Virus record (IMG/VR): IMGVR_UViG_3300025759_000082
Coordinates: 1 to 64,000 of that record
Length of the DNA stretch: 64,000 bases
Reading direction: 5' to 3' (one strand)
From: a virus
Shown here piece by piece: positions 32,169 through 40,554 of this stretch (within the stretch, counting starts at the first letter, position 1; the number at the start of each line of letters is the position of its first letter). The notes under the pieces were generated by a model. It made no database searches, was not told the DNA's origin, and was given only the letters and a program-made list of their open reading frames with translations. The position numbers were made by a program, and so were the translations under genes.

Positions 32169-34478
32169 CTAGAAGGGAATTTCCTCCTCTGCCTTCGGCT
32201 CCCTAGTACGCTCTTGGCGGTCATGTTCGATCAGCAGAGGATCGTCGTACCAATCGATGTCGAGACCCAGCTTGTTGCAGAAGGCGATACGGCATGACCG
32301 CAGATCATCGAACTTGAGGCTCAGCCCTCTCGGCTTGCGTACGACCGACGTCCTATGCTGCAGCACATCCTGCATCTTGATCTGGAACGTGGATATGTCG
32401 TCAGGGAACCTGTCTCCGCGATCCTTGACGTACTTCAGGTATGCCTGATACAGCTCGTAGATCGTGTAGACCTCACCGCCACCGTTAAGCGACACATCAT
32501 CGTACCGACCGTTCAGCAGCAGCGACTGCAGGAAGGAGTTGAACGGCGAAAGCGACATTGCCTTCTGAGTTCTCAGAGCTTCGGTTTCCGGCACCTTCGC
32601 TGGATCAGCGATACTGAAGTCGAAGTTCAGCAGATCGTACAGCAGACGCTCGTAACCACCAGCCAAGAGTTCGTCTTCCATCGCTTGGAAGAAGGCATGA
32701 TCGCGCTGGTTCTCTTGGGAGACAAGGAAGACGCCGTACCGACGTTCGTTGCCCGACGCGTTGATCACATGGTCGTCGTTGGACGTCATGTACATGTGAA
32801 CCATGTTCGGACACGTGATGATATTGAAGCCCTTGTTCTCGATTTGGAGTTCCTCACCCGTGACCAGGCCTTTGAGTCTGTTGGCGATTTTCTTGTTGCC
32901 AGTGAAGATCGCTTCATCCGCCTGCAACAGAACCACGTCTCGCAAGTGGAAGTTGAAATTGGTAAAGATCGTGTGTTCATCGCTCGTGGACAGATAATGC
33001 TTGCCCAACAGCTTGCCCATGTGTTCTCCCACCACGGACTTGCCTGTGCCTTGATCGCCGATGACGGCCATCGCAGTACCAAGACGACGGAACGTGCCTG
33101 GAACCTTCTTGTTGGGCCGACCTCTGGGATACTTCATCAGATGGGCAAACCAAGCGATGATCCAGTTCCCGTGATCCTCATTATCTCGAGCCAGGTTACG
33201 ATAAATGTGGTCGCGCAGGATCGACCAATCGCCTCGCTCAGTCGCTGTGTACATGTACCCAGCCCAACGATTCAGGAACAGACCATCTTCTGTCTCGACG
33301 TCTCGTCCTTTCTCGGTGTCGAAGCAATAGCCATCGTACTGACGTCTGTCAGGATGGTTGAACCAATACTCCGGAGCGGGGATTTCCTTCTTATCAACCA
33401 CCACATCTGCATATTCTTTGATGGCGTCGAAGAACGCGGTTTTCTTGAACGCGCCATCGAGAAGGTTACCGTCTTTGTCGAACTGTACGACTGAGACGTT
33501 GCCCTGCTCTACCATTACAGCATACTTCTTGTTGAAGATGCTGATGATTTCCTCGGTCGGATTGACGTACTTCTGGGCGCTGATAATCCGCTCGAAGATA
33601 TCGAGTTGGATGCCACCCGGTATCTCGTCAGCGATGTCCCATCCACGTGGGAGTCCCTGTGGCAACGTCACCAACCGAACGTCGTTCGTGATCGTCCCAG
33701 GCTCTTGGGTCAAGAGAGCGCCGAGATTGATCATCGCCTTCATACCGGGATCGTCGGCATCGGGCCACATGATAACGGTACGGCCGTTCAGCACAGTGAA
33801 GTCCGACTTCGCAAAGCCGTTACCACCGCCTGACCAGCACATGAAGATGAACTTATCTCCGAAGTGCTTGTTACCGTAGTCAGCGCACTTCTCTCCTTCG
33901 ACCATGACCACCGGATCATCGGGTCTGAGTGGGAGCAGATGCGCGTTGTAGAGGGTGAGCTTCACCTTGTCATAAGGCGCGCCCTTGGGTTTCCAGTATT
34001 CGTTGCCCTTGTCATCCTTGACGTAGCAATACGGAAACATTTCTTTCTTGCGCTTGCCTTCTTCGTCGACGTAATCGAAGCGGGCGCAGCAGAAGATCAG
34101 TTCGTTGTATATGTTCCGGTATTCCCACACCTTGGTGGGTTTGCCGAATTTACGATTGACGATGGTTTGCGGATCAGGGGCGTGTTCAGGAACAGGAATG
34201 AGTACGGTAACCGTATCCTGCTTCTTCGCCTTGTCCGACTTCTTTCTTTCCGTATCAGGCAGGAGTTTCTGATCCTTCAGAGCATCCTTAACCTGATCGA
34301 ATGTACACCCGCTGTGGCATTTACATAGCATCTTGCCACCAGCCCCGAGGCTGATGACAAGCGATGGCTGAGAGTCAACATGAGCGGGGCAGAGAGTCTT
34401 CCAACCTGTCGAGGTCTTCGATTCTTTGCCACCGCCTAGAGACCTGGCAATGCTCTCGATATCTGCAGCGGTGACCAT
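32169..34478 (-). CDS. Primase-helicase
   Basis: 769 residues. Zinc domain 'LCPAHVDSQPSLVIS' plus 'LCKCHSGCTFDQV' (residues 30-65). TOPRIM 'VMVEGEKCADYG' and 'VIMWPDADDPG' (about 190-250). C-terminal SF3-like helicase (DUF5906 type) with Walker A 'AVIGDQGTGKSVV' and acidic 'VVLLQADEAIF'. It ends AEEEIPF, the same kind of SSB-tip as the SSB-like protein. Primes and unwinds at the fork. Overlaps the previous stop by TAATG. Confidence 0.9.
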   Translation of the reverse strand: MVTAADIESIARSLGGGKESKTSTGWKTLCPAHVDSQPSLVISLGAGGKMLCKCHSGCTFDQVKDALKDQKLLPDTERKKSDKAKKQDTVTVLIPVPEHAPDPQTIVNRKFGKPTKVWEYRNIYNELIFCCARFDYVDEEGKRKKEMFPYCYVKDDKGNEYWKPKGAPYDKVKLTLYNAHLLPLRPDDPVVMVEGEKCADYGNKHFGDKFIFMCWSGGGNGFAKSDFTVLNGRTVIMWPDADDPGMKAMINLGALLTQEPGTITNDVRLVTLPQGLPRGWDIADEIPGGIQLDIFERIISAQKYVNPTEEIISIFNKKYAVMVEQGNVSVVQFDKDGNLLDGAFKKTAFFDAIKEYADVVVDKKEIPAPEYWFNHPDRRQYDGYCFDTEKGRDVETEDGLFLNRWAGYMYTATERGDWSILRDHIYRNLARDNEDHGNWIIAWFAHLMKYPRGRPNKKVPGTFRRLGTAMAVIGDQGTGKSVVGEHMGKLLGKHYLSTSDEHTIFTNFNFHLRDVVLLQADEAIFTGNKKIANRLKGLVTGEELQIENKGFNIITCPNMVHMYMTSNDDHVINASGNERRYGVFLVSQENQRDHAFFQAMEDELLAGGYERLLYDLLNFDFSIADPAKVPETEALRTQKAMSLSPFNSFLQSLLLNGRYDDVSLNGGGEVYTIYELYQAYLKYVKDRGDRFPDDISTFQIKMQDVLQHRTSVVRKPRGLSLKFDDLRSCRIAFCNKLGLDIDWYDDPLLIEHDRQERTREPKAEEEIPF

Positions 34479-35110
34479 TACTGACCACCACGAGACACGA
34501 TACCGTAGTCAATGAAGGTCGGACGGTAGTACTGGAAGATGAGGAAGGGGTCCTGCTTCGTCTTCAGTGTTCTTGTGGCCACCAACTCGTTCATCATCAG
34601 CCGGAATTCCTCTTCCTCGTAGTAGCGCTTGCCACGTTTAACGAGTTCGCTGAGGATCGTCCGCGCCTGCCGATTGAACGTTGCCTTAAACACAGCAATG
34701 TTTTCTGCGAGCGGCCGCAGGTATTCCAGGTTGATCTCGTAAAACGTCTTACGCCGTACCTCGGAACCCATGGGTCCCAGAACTCGATCGCACCGACGTT
34801 GGATCATATCCCACATACGATCCAGCAGTTCTTCCGTACCGCAGTCGGGTGCGTACTGATCAGTCTCGAGGAAGGGGCCGAGGGCCGTGCGAGGGTGGCG
34901 CCATTCCGTAAACTGATAGATAAGAACCCAGAGAACTTCGAGGTCCATATGGGACCAAGCTCTCAAGGCATTCTTGTTCTTGAAGATGTAGTTCGGCCAG
35001 GACCGCCACGAAATCGTTTGCTGCGCCGACTCGACGTCCCGATGCAGACGGACTGCCCCCGTCTGCGGATAAATCACTGCTACCCAGTCATGGTCTGGAT
35101 TGTCGTACAT
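34478..35110 (-). CDS. Hypothetical protein upstream of the primase-helicase
   Basis: 210 residues from the ATG behind AAGGAAACGACC. Helical and Trp/Arg-rich, with 'MDLEVLWVLIYQF' and 'RRCDRVLGPMGSEVRRKTFYEI'. No family recognised. Translationally coupled to the primase-helicase, so a replication accessory role is plausible. Confidence 0.65.
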   Translation of the reverse strand: MYDNPDHDWVAVIYPQTGAVRLHRDVESAQQTISWRSWPNYIFKNKNALRAWSHMDLEVLWVLIYQFTEWRHPRTALGPFLETDQYAPDCGTEELLDRMWDMIQRRCDRVLGPMGSEVRRKTFYEINLEYLRPLAENIAVFKATFNRQARTILSELVKRGKRYYEEEEFRLMMNELVATRTLKTKQDPFLIFQYYRPTFIDYGIVSRGGQ

Positions 35111-35139
35111 GGTCGTTTCCTTCACAAACGCGAATTCTC

Positions 35140-35168
35140 ATTATATCCCAAAATTTTCCGGAAGTAAA
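35140..35168 (-). promoter_or_regulatory. Class II promoter of the primase-helicase operon
   Basis: Minus strand TTTACT, 17 bases, perfect TATAAT. Confidence 0.75.
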
Positions 35169-35183
35169 TACCCCCGAAAAACC

Positions 35184-35441
35184 TTACCCTCGTGCAGCAA
35201 GAGTCTCGGATATGAGGTCACGTATCCGCTGAGGCAGGCCGCCGCGATAGTACTTCTTCTGGTAGCACCACTTGTTCGCACTCGGCCACCAGTCGATCTT
35301 CCCGCCCGGAAGCTGAAGCCAGAAATGCGTGTCGGCGTACCGGTTCCAGCCGTCGGTCTCGGCATTGGCTAAACGTTGGCGACGCCGCTCTTTACGCTCT
35401 GCCTCGCGGTCCTTGAATATCTCGAAATCTTCCCTTGACAT
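35184..35441 (-). CDS. Small basic protein
   Basis: 85 residues. N-terminal 'FEIFKDREAERKERRRQRLAN' is a charged helix; the rest ('WLQLPGGKIDWWPSANKWCYQKK') is aromatic and basic, a nucleic-acid-binding look. Overlaps the preceding gene by 50 bases. Confidence 0.6.
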   Translation of the reverse strand: MSREDFEIFKDREAERKERRRQRLANAETDGWNRYADTHFWLQLPGGKIDWWPSANKWCYQKKYYRGGLPQRIRDLISETLAARG

Positions 35442-35739
35442 GGTCCTCGAGTATCCCTTTGATTTCGATGTGAGTTTTCTTCTTGCCGTGTTTCTTTTCC
35501 ATCTCTTCCGGGAGTAGGAAGTCCACGTTTCCGTTGCCACGACGAGCGTGGAATAGGTTTCCTTTCTGCCGGTATTTGAACCCGACTTCTTTCGCGACCG
35601 CAGGGAAATCTGCCACCATCTCCTTCTGACTTTCGGGAGTATGGCAGATGATACAACAGCGCCGACCATCCCTGGCCGACGCTGCTGCAGACATCATGGT
35701 GTTTGTCTGCTTACCTTCTTTAAGAACTGGGCGCGGCAT
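35392..35739 (-). CDS. Tandem paralogue of the 35720-36031 protein
   Basis: 115 residues; start chosen at 35739. 'MMSAAASARDGRRCCIICHT', 'VAKEVGFKYRQKGNLFHARRGNGNVDFLLP' aligns with the neighbour's 'LLAAIHEAKRGHKMTIMCIS', 'LAKEHDFEYRIKCNEFHAVEGEGVVYFVIP'. A basic tail (KKHGKKKTH) is extra. Function unknown. Confidence 0.65.
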   Translation of the reverse strand: MPRPVLKEGKQTNTMMSAAASARDGRRCCIICHTPESQKEMVADFPAVAKEVGFKYRQKGNLFHARRGNGNVDFLLPEEMEKKHGKKKTHIEIKGILEDHVKGRFRDIQGPRGRA

Positions 35740-36031
35740 CTGGCAGTCCCCGGGTATGCATTTCGGTGCGGTTGTCGACGTCCTTGGGAATGACGAAGTA
35801 AACCACGCCCTCGCCTTCGACCGCATGGAACTCGTTGCATTTGATCCGGTACTCGAAGTCGTGCTCCTTTGCGAGTTGCCGGAATTGCTCGAACAAGCGC
35901 TGGCGCGACTCGTTCGAGATGCACATGATGGTCATCTTGTGACCGCGCTTCGCTTCGTGGATCGCGGCCAGCAACGAGATCACCGACTTCCTGTGCTGGC
36001 GAGTCCGGTGTCTGAGCTCATGCTGTTCCAT
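35720..36031 (-). CDS. Hypothetical protein, member of a tandem pair
   Basis: 103 residues behind GAGGAGA. See the paralogue at 35392-35739. The shared core looks like a small alpha/beta Rossmann-like unit, resembling a piece of a P-loop or toprim-like domain without its motif. Confidence 0.65.
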   Translation of the reverse strand: MEQHELRHRTRQHRKSVISLLAAIHEAKRGHKMTIMCISNESRQRLFEQFRQLAKEHDFEYRIKCNEFHAVEGEGVVYFVIPKDVDNRTEMHTRGLPDAAPSS

Positions 36032-36443
36032 TGAGCAGTCTCCTCATGTTCGAAATGGTCTTGTCGAGAACGGACGTGACCTGGTCGGGTGCACCTGTGG
36101 CTTCTTTGAACAGGGCGCTGATGCGTTCGAGGTCCTGCAGATCGCCGATCATCTCGATACGATCAGACATGGTCATGGGTTCCGCACCCTTGCTCGGGCT
36201 CTTGCTGCTGTCGACCCACATCGCAATCGGCGGAGGCGTCCTGCCCAGGATACGGAGCACGAGGCTCTTGCCTTCCTTGAGACCCTCGATCTCCTTGGGA
36301 GTGGGCTCGAACGCGATCTCCATGGCCGGCGTGTTCGGACCGTTGACCGAGCAGTTGATGAGCACGTCACGGAGAGGAAGACCCAGGTATCCCTGGGATT
36401 TGCCAACGATCCGGGTGCAGCCTTCAATAACCTTGACGAGCAT
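36018..36443 (-). CDS. Hypothetical protein
   Basis: 141 residues, start overlapping the previous stop (TAATG). N-terminal beta part ('LVLRILGRTPPPIAMWVDSS'), C-terminal helix pair. No family recognised. Confidence 0.6.
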   Translation of the reverse strand: MLVKVIEGCTRIVGKSQGYLGLPLRDVLINCSVNGPNTPAMEIAFEPTPKEIEGLKEGKSLVLRILGRTPPPIAMWVDSSKSPSKGAEPMTMSDRIEMIGDLQDLERISALFKEATGAPDQVTSVLDKTISNMRRLLNGTA

Positions 36444-36880
36444 TACGGTGTCTTTCTTGAGTTGAGGAACCGAAGGGAAGCTTCGAGTCGATGCCGCTGT
36501 TCAGCGTTCATATGACGATCGTACACGTCATGATCGACGTCGTAGCCCGAGATGAAGCGACCTTGACCATAATCCCAGACTTCGTTGGGAAGGAGAACCA
36601 TGATGTCCTCCCGCCCAATATGTTTCTGCAGACGTTTGCAGTAGTCCTTCTCCTCGCGGTGGGCTACTACATATACGCCGCCCATGGGGAGTGCCTTCAT
36701 CTGGCTCGTGGTACGACCAGAACCCTTGCCCTCGTCACCGTACATGGGTGTCTCCAGTGCTTCAACACGTTTGAGGAGGGCGCGCGTATTGCGCCCGAGT
36801 ACCGTTGTCGCTTCAGTCTTCTGACTCAGAGACGTCAAAGCGATCTTTATCAAGGCGAGCTCGGTGCCGGTCAAGGTCAT
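36443..36880 (-). CDS. Hypothetical protein, start uncertain
   Basis: 145 residues from 36880. Starts at 36967 or 36982 would overlap the next gene by about 155-170 bases, and none has a strong ribosome site. C-terminal 'VYVVAHREEKDYCKRLQKHIGREDIMVLLP' suggests a small alpha/beta fold. Confidence 0.5.
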   Translation of the reverse strand: MTLTGTELALIKIALTSLSQKTEATTVLGRNTRALLKRVEALETPMYGDEGKGSGRTTSQMKALPMGGVYVVAHREEKDYCKRLQKHIGREDIMVLLPNEVWDYGQGRFISGYDVDHDVYDRHMNAEQRHRLEASLRFLNSRKTP

Positions 36881-37139
36881 TGTCGTCTCGATAGAGGTCG
36901 TTGGTGCGGGCAAGATTTTCTCCCAGTTTACTTCCGCGAGCAGTGAGCCGAACGTGCGAGCTGCCATCGTAATCTTCCGCATAGCCCTGCACTTTCAGAC
37001 CGGAAATGGTGGTTGGTTCGAACGACCCACGTTCACCGCGAGCTATGATGCGGCGTTTCTTGTCATAGATACCGTCTCCTCCGCGGCGATAAAACCACTC
37101 GAGGAGACGGTTCTGGGCGACGGTGAGGCTCTTGGTCAT
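36813..37139 (-). CDS. Winged-helix-like hypothetical protein
   Basis: 108 residues. 'SLTVAQNRLLEWFYRRGGDG', 'TTISGLKVQGYAED', 'HVRLTARGSKL' has the order of a MarR/winged-helix reader, but short. Highly charged C-terminus. Start overlaps the membrane protein stop (ATGA). Confidence 0.55.
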   Translation of the reverse strand: MTKSLTVAQNRLLEWFYRRGGDGIYDKKRRIIARGERGSFEPTTISGLKVQGYAEDYDGSSHVRLTARGSKLGENLARTNDLYRDDNDLDRHRARLDKDRFDVSESED

Positions 37140-37351
37140 AGCGACTTTTCGAGGCCGACGAGACCGACCGAGCCGATGGCTATCGTTGCAATCGCCACCA
37201 TGATTGACAGAACGAAAACCGACAGGGCCACCCGTTTGTTGTATTTGCGCCATTGGAGCAGACCGATGGCCCAAAGCTCTGCTGATATCCAAGCGAATAC
37301 CAGCGAAAGAATGAACAGTAAGGCTGCGGCGACTCCTGTAAATCCGTCCAT
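37136..37351 (-). CDS. Small membrane protein, two TM helices
   Basis: 71 residues. TM1 about residues 5-32 ('GVAAALLFILSLVFAWIS'), basic turn 'QWRKYNKR', TM2 about 41-66 ('VALSVFVLSIMVAIATIAIG'). A superinfection-exclusion or holin-like role is possible; nothing decides it. Confidence 0.65.
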   Translation of the reverse strand: MDGFTGVAAALLFILSLVFAWISAELWAIGLLQWRKYNKRVALSVFVLSIMVAIATIAIGSVGLVGLEKSL

Positions 37352-37352
37352 G

Positions 37353-37670
37353 TTATACTCCTGCGTCCGGCTTGTAGAAGCACAGCAACCGCTTCGTGTA
37401 CTGGGAGATGCAGATGTGGTATCCCCAGTCCTCGCTCGGCTTGACGCGTTGGTCGCTAGTCGAGAAGGTAAATTGCATAGGTTGGTCCACCATCGGGTGG
37501 TCGCCAGGCATAAGTGTGACAGTATACTGCCCCGGCGTGATCTTGACGTGCTTGACATCGATCTTGGCGCAGTCTTTTCCAGAGCAGCACTTAGCACTGT
37601 ACCAGCTATGACTGTCGGCTTCGCTAGCAAAGCCAAGCATTAAGCTCGCCACGAGTAAAAGTCGGCGCAT
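37353..37670 (-). CDS. Exported Cys-rich protein
   Basis: 105 residues starting behind GGGGG. Signal peptide 'RRLLLVASLMLGFASEADS'. The mature protein begins 'HSWYSAKCCSGKDCAKI', a motif I associate with small exported alphaproteobacterial proteins, supporting the host guess. Likely periplasmic. Confidence 0.7.
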   Translation of the reverse strand: MRRLLLVASLMLGFASEADSHSWYSAKCCSGKDCAKIDVKHVKITPGQYTVTLMPGDHPMVDQPMQFTFSTSDQRVKPSEDWGYHICISQYTKRLLCFYKPDAGV

Positions 37671-37681
37671 AGAAACCCCCG

Positions 37682-37831
37682 TTAAAAAGCGAAGTGGACA
37701 AAGAATCCGATAGCGCAGACCACGATTGCGGCTGATGCGATTACGATTGCCCATCCAAGAATATTGGTTTTGAGTGTCGGAAGGGCTTCGGTTTCCCGCA
37801 TCATTTTCTCGAACTCATCCTCGTGGTTCAT
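37682..37831 (-). CDS. 49-residue single-TM protein
   Basis: ATG behind GGAGAG, first gene after the class I promoter at 37860. Charged N-terminus (NHEDEFEKMMRE) and one TM segment ('ILGWAIVIASAAIVVCAIGF'). Confidence 0.65.
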   Translation of the reverse strand: MNHEDEFEKMMRETEALPTLKTNILGWAIVIASAAIVVCAIGFFVHFAF

Positions 37832-37859
37832 GGTTCTCTCCATTTCTACTGACGGTTCG

Positions 37860-37894
37860 ATTGTATCACGAAAAAAACCGCCCGTACATCTCGG
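37860..37894 (-). promoter_or_regulatory. Class I promoter overlapping a terminator
   Basis: Minus strand CCGAGATG, 18 bases, TGATACAAT. The CCGAGATG lies in the loop of the terminator that ends the upstream operon, and the T7 tract falls in the spacer. Confidence 0.8.
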
Positions 37895-37903
37895 TACGAG
37901 CGG
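37871..37903 (-). terminator. Rho-independent terminator fused to a promoter
   Basis: Minus strand CCGCTCGTAC-CGAGAT-GTACGGGCGG (10 bp, one G-U) then TTTTTTT. It ends the 39755-37909 operon. Confidence 0.9.
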
Positions 37904-37908
37904 CTAGT

Positions 37909-38079
37909 TTATCGTTTGGGGAAGCAGATAGCTTCGCGCCAGCCCGGAGCGTTGTGCCGTTTAGACCTGAAGGCCTCCGCGACTTCCTCGCAACGCTCCT
38001 TGGTAGCATAGCTACTGACCGTGTGCATCTCCGCCATGTCCGACGTAAACATCATGATGACGAGAATCCACGCGTTCAT
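37909..38079 (-). CDS. 56-residue protein with N-terminal signal or TM
   Basis: ATG behind GGGAGAAG. N-terminus 'AWILVIMMFTSDMAE', then 'YATKERCEEVAEAFRSKRHN' and 'WREAICFPKR'. The two Cys and the signal suggest a small periplasmic protein. ATGA overlap with the previous gene. Confidence 0.6.
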   Translation of the reverse strand: MNAWILVIMMFTSDMAEMHTVSSYATKERCEEVAEAFRSKRHNAPGWREAICFPKR

Positions 38080-38261
38080 ACGTCTTCTCCCATGAGAAGC
38101 ATGACCTGCTCCACGGTGAAGTGGTGCCCACGATTGAGCATGTATGCTTCTTCCTCGGAGCCGACCATGTCAGCCTTCACGATCGCGCCCTGGTCCTCGA
38201 GCCGATCGATCTTTTCCCGGGGGAACTCGTAAGCACACCCGTTGACGTAAACGTTTACCAC
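38076..38261 (-). CDS. Small hypothetical protein
   Basis: 61 residues, GTG start with AAGGAGGAA upstream. 'VNVYVNGCAYEFPREKIDRLEDQGAIVKAD' looks like a beta hairpin plus helix. Unknown. Confidence 0.55.
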   Translation of the reverse strand: MVNVYVNGCAYEFPREKIDRLEDQGAIVKADMVGSEEEAYMLNRGHHFTVEQVMLLMGEDV

Positions 38262-38450
38262 CTATTCCTCCTTCTTGGCCATCCATGCCATCCGTTCTTC
38301 GGTGGACATGGTCTCGTCTTCCGCGAACAGGGCGTAGCGAGTAGCGTCACCCATGTCACGGATCAACTCCTTGTCGCGCTCATCGAGTTCGACGGCGATG
38401 GGGTAGCCCTTCTTAGGACGGAACCACATGTCTCCGATGCGTATGCGCAT
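38262..38450 (-). CDS. Small hypothetical protein
   Basis: 62 residues. 'IRIGDMWFRPKKGYPIAVELDERDKELI' then an acidic helix. Co-operonic with neighbours; unknown. Confidence 0.55.
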   Translation of the reverse strand: MRIRIGDMWFRPKKGYPIAVELDERDKELIRDMGDATRYALFAEDETMSTEERMAWMAKKEE

Positions 38451-38453
38451 GCC

Positions 38454-39056
38454 TCATTCCTTCAGCAGATACCTCGTCTTGAGGCGGTGTTGGACCTCGC
38501 CGGGATTGGCGATGTCGAATTCGCATTGAATGCCGAGGTTCTTCTCGAGTTCCCTCGCCATCTGGTCCATGTCCCCGGGCAGAGACAGGTCCAGCAAGTT
38601 CCCACCCCGGTGGTCTTGCCACCGTATACCGTCCGATACGAGACTGAGCGTGACGCCGGCGTAGGACAGACGGTACTGGATACGCCGTTGGAGAACGGCG
38701 AGACCAGGCGACGGTGTATTCGCGATGATGATCGAGATCAGCAGGCGAATGCGATTGGGATCACGGGGCGCGGGATCGGCAGCGGCTTCAGCCTCCATCG
38801 ACTTTTCATCGCGGCGACGTAACCCGATATAGATCCCGTTGTCGCCATCGGACTTCGTGTCCTGGAGCAGCCAGTTGTGATCGAAGTTCTGGCAGGCGAG
38901 GTGCGGCGACGAACCGTATCCATGCACGTCGCCATAGACGGCGACCCACCGGCCGTCTTCCTTGAACACCTTCGGCCGCATCAGGATGTGCGGCCAGCTG
39001 AAGATGCTGTTGAAGATATCGTTGAAGTTCGGGCTCATCTCAGTCATGATCTTCAT
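38454..39056 (-). CDS. Hypothetical protein
   Basis: 200 residues behind GGAGG. 'FSWPHILMRPKVFKEDGRWVAVYG' and 'LLISIIIANTPSPGLAVLQRRI' stand out; mixed alpha/beta. No family recognised. Confidence 0.6.
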   Translation of the reverse strand: MKIMTEMSPNFNDIFNSIFSWPHILMRPKVFKEDGRWVAVYGDVHGYGSSPHLACQNFDHNWLLQDTKSDGDNGIYIGLRRRDEKSMEAEAAADPAPRDPNRIRLLISIIIANTPSPGLAVLQRRIQYRLSYAGVTLSLVSDGIRWQDHRGGNLLDLSLPGDMDQMARELEKNLGIQCEFDIANPGEVQHRLKTRYLLKE

Positions 39057-39261
39057 AGACCTCCGTGGTCGTAGCTACAGCACCGCTGACCACAGCGTGC
39101 CGGCTTAAGCCGTCAGACCGGGCCTCGTACTGGATCGAAGTGTTCTGCGGAAGACCGTAATGGCTCACGATCGCGTCATGGATATCCTCCAAGGTCAGAG
39201 AATACGTCGTGACGGTCGTGCTCCGTACGTTCTTGCTCAGTCTGTCTTTCGGCGTGCCCAT
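39040..39261 (-). CDS. Hypothetical protein
   Basis: 73 residues behind GGAGA. Ser/Thr-rich with 'SLTLEDIHDAIVSHYGLPQ'. Overlaps both neighbours. Unknown. Confidence 0.55.
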   Translation of the reverse strand: MGTPKDRLSKNVRSTTVTTYSLTLEDIHDAIVSHYGLPQNTSIQYEARSDGLSRHAVVSGAVATTTEVYEDHD

Positions 39262-39755
39262 CAGGGAGTCTCCGTAGCATAAATGTCCGTGCAGAAGATG
39301 GCGATGTAGTCCTCCTTGGTGAAGGCCATGTACCTCGCCGGACTGGCAGACAGTTGAACGATGAAGTCGCCGACCTTCGCCTCGGTTTCCATCCAGTCTC
39401 CGCCTCCGTGGAGCTGGACGACGCGATCCTCGGGATCAAGAGACATTCCCTTGACCGATCCGCCGGACCAGGTAGCTGCAGCCTCCATGTTCTCGACACT
39501 GACCATCATGGTCATGAACGTCTTCTTCACAGCCGGCTTGAGGAGGACCGGCTTGGGAGCATCTGACCACCAATGCTTAGTGAAATCCTCGACGAGCTTC
39601 TTGCCACCGTCGATGTTACGCGCCGCGAGGTTGATGCGCCTGGCCTCGTCCGCACCACGATCATAGACACTTTGATCGTCGCTCATCATGTGCGACCAAT
39701 CATGGCCCTCAAGAGCATTGTACAGCTCCTCGAGAGTAGTCAGTGGAGACTTCAT
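39261..39755 (-). CDS. Hypothetical protein
   Basis: 164 residues, ATG behind CCCAGGAGAACGGAC, a variant of the common early leader. Acidic helical N-terminus, then beta strands ('KVGDFIVQLSASPARYMAF'). Unknown. Confidence 0.6.
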   Translation of the reverse strand: MKSPLTTLEELYNALEGHDWSHMMSDDQSVYDRGADEARRINLAARNIDGGKKLVEDFTKHWWSDAPKPVLLKPAVKKTFMTMMVSVENMEAAATWSGGSVKGMSLDPEDRVVQLHGGGDWMETEAKVGDFIVQLSASPARYMAFTKEDYIAIFCTDIYATETP

Positions 39756-39794
39756 TGTCCGTTCTCCTGGGTTCCAAAAATTATCCGGTCATCA

Positions 39795-39823
39795 CAGTGT
39801 ACTATCCTTAGGATAATACACTG
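39795..39823. repeat. Near-perfect inverted repeat
   Basis: CAGTGTACTATCC-TTA-GGATAATACACTG, 13-base arms with one mismatch, in the leader of the 39755 operon. The preceding AATTATCCGGTC also occurs in element B. A likely operator or hairpin; no clear class I promoter is visible here. Confidence 0.6.
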
Positions 39824-39842
39824 GGACAACCATACGAATGCC

Positions 39843-40010
39843 TTATTCGTCCTTAAACCGCTTCGCGATTTGACCAAGGCGGTCGATGTCACCTGAGTCT
39901 ACACCGTGCATGACGGGTACGTACATCAGGCGGTTAGCGAGATCGAGCAGATACTTCCGATCGCTCTCGATATACGGACGACCTTCGTCGTCCTCATCGA
40001 TCTCGGCCAT
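39843..40010 (-). CDS. 55-residue acidic protein
   Basis: ATG overlaps the previous stop (TGATG). 'MAEIDEDDEGRPYIES' then 'KYLLDLANRLMYVP' and a basic end. Unknown, but tightly coupled. Confidence 0.6.
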   Translation of the reverse strand: MAEIDEDDEGRPYIESDRKYLLDLANRLMYVPVMHGVDSGDIDRLGQIAKRFKDE

Positions 40011-40480
40011 CAGTTCGGCCGATAGTTGAGATGGTCCATGTCGAAGTCCATGCGGGACAGGTCGATCAGGAAGAAGCCGCTCTCGCTAGGAATGTTGCCC
40101 TTCAGATGAAGGTCTTCAGCGAAGTTCGCCATGGAAGGCATCGTGTCCAGGAAGTGCGGGATCGAACCCATGCCCTTCGTCGACTGGCCGACCATCTCGA
40201 TGCGCTGGATCACCTCGTAGTGGTAATGCTTCGACAGGATCGAGAGGAAGAACCGAGCGTTCTCGGAAATGGCGACGATCGCGCCAAGCGGCGTGATGAT
40301 GGTGTTGGCCTTCATCTCTTCCCACACGTACTTGGAGGCGAGCAGCCAGTAGACCTCGGCGTTTGGACCCAGGTCCTCGGTCACGGGGATTTCCTTTCGG
40401 TTCTCCGAGTGTTCGAGGATGAGACCCGCGATGTACAGTCCCTGGGACTCGGACAGGCAGACATCGTAGTGTGCACGCAT
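40010..40480 (-). CDS. Hypothetical protein with the full early leader
   Basis: 156 residues. The leader GAACCAAGGAGAAAC (40485-40499) is fully complementary to the candidate RNA at 2921-2935. Helical core 'YWLLASKYVWEEMKANTII', 'ARFFLSILSKHYHYEVIQRI'. Unknown. Confidence 0.65.
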   Translation of the reverse strand: MRAHYDVCLSESQGLYIAGLILEHSENRKEIPVTEDLGPNAEVYWLLASKYVWEEMKANTIITPLGAIVAISENARFFLSILSKHYHYEVIQRIEMVGQSTKGMGSIPHFLDTMPSMANFAEDLHLKGNIPSESGFFLIDLSRMDFDMDHLNYRPN

Positions 40481-40519
40481 AGTCGTTTCTCCTTGGTTCG
40501 TAGATCATTCTACGTGACT

Positions 40520-40554
40520 ACAATATCACGAATTCATTTTGGAGGTAATCTCGG
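40520..40554 (-). promoter_or_regulatory. Class I promoter for 40480-39843
   Basis: Minus strand CCGAGATT, 18 bases, TGATATTGT. Its upstream half is the last codons of the preceding gene (PDRPRLPPK), so coding and promoter functions overlap. Confidence 0.75.
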
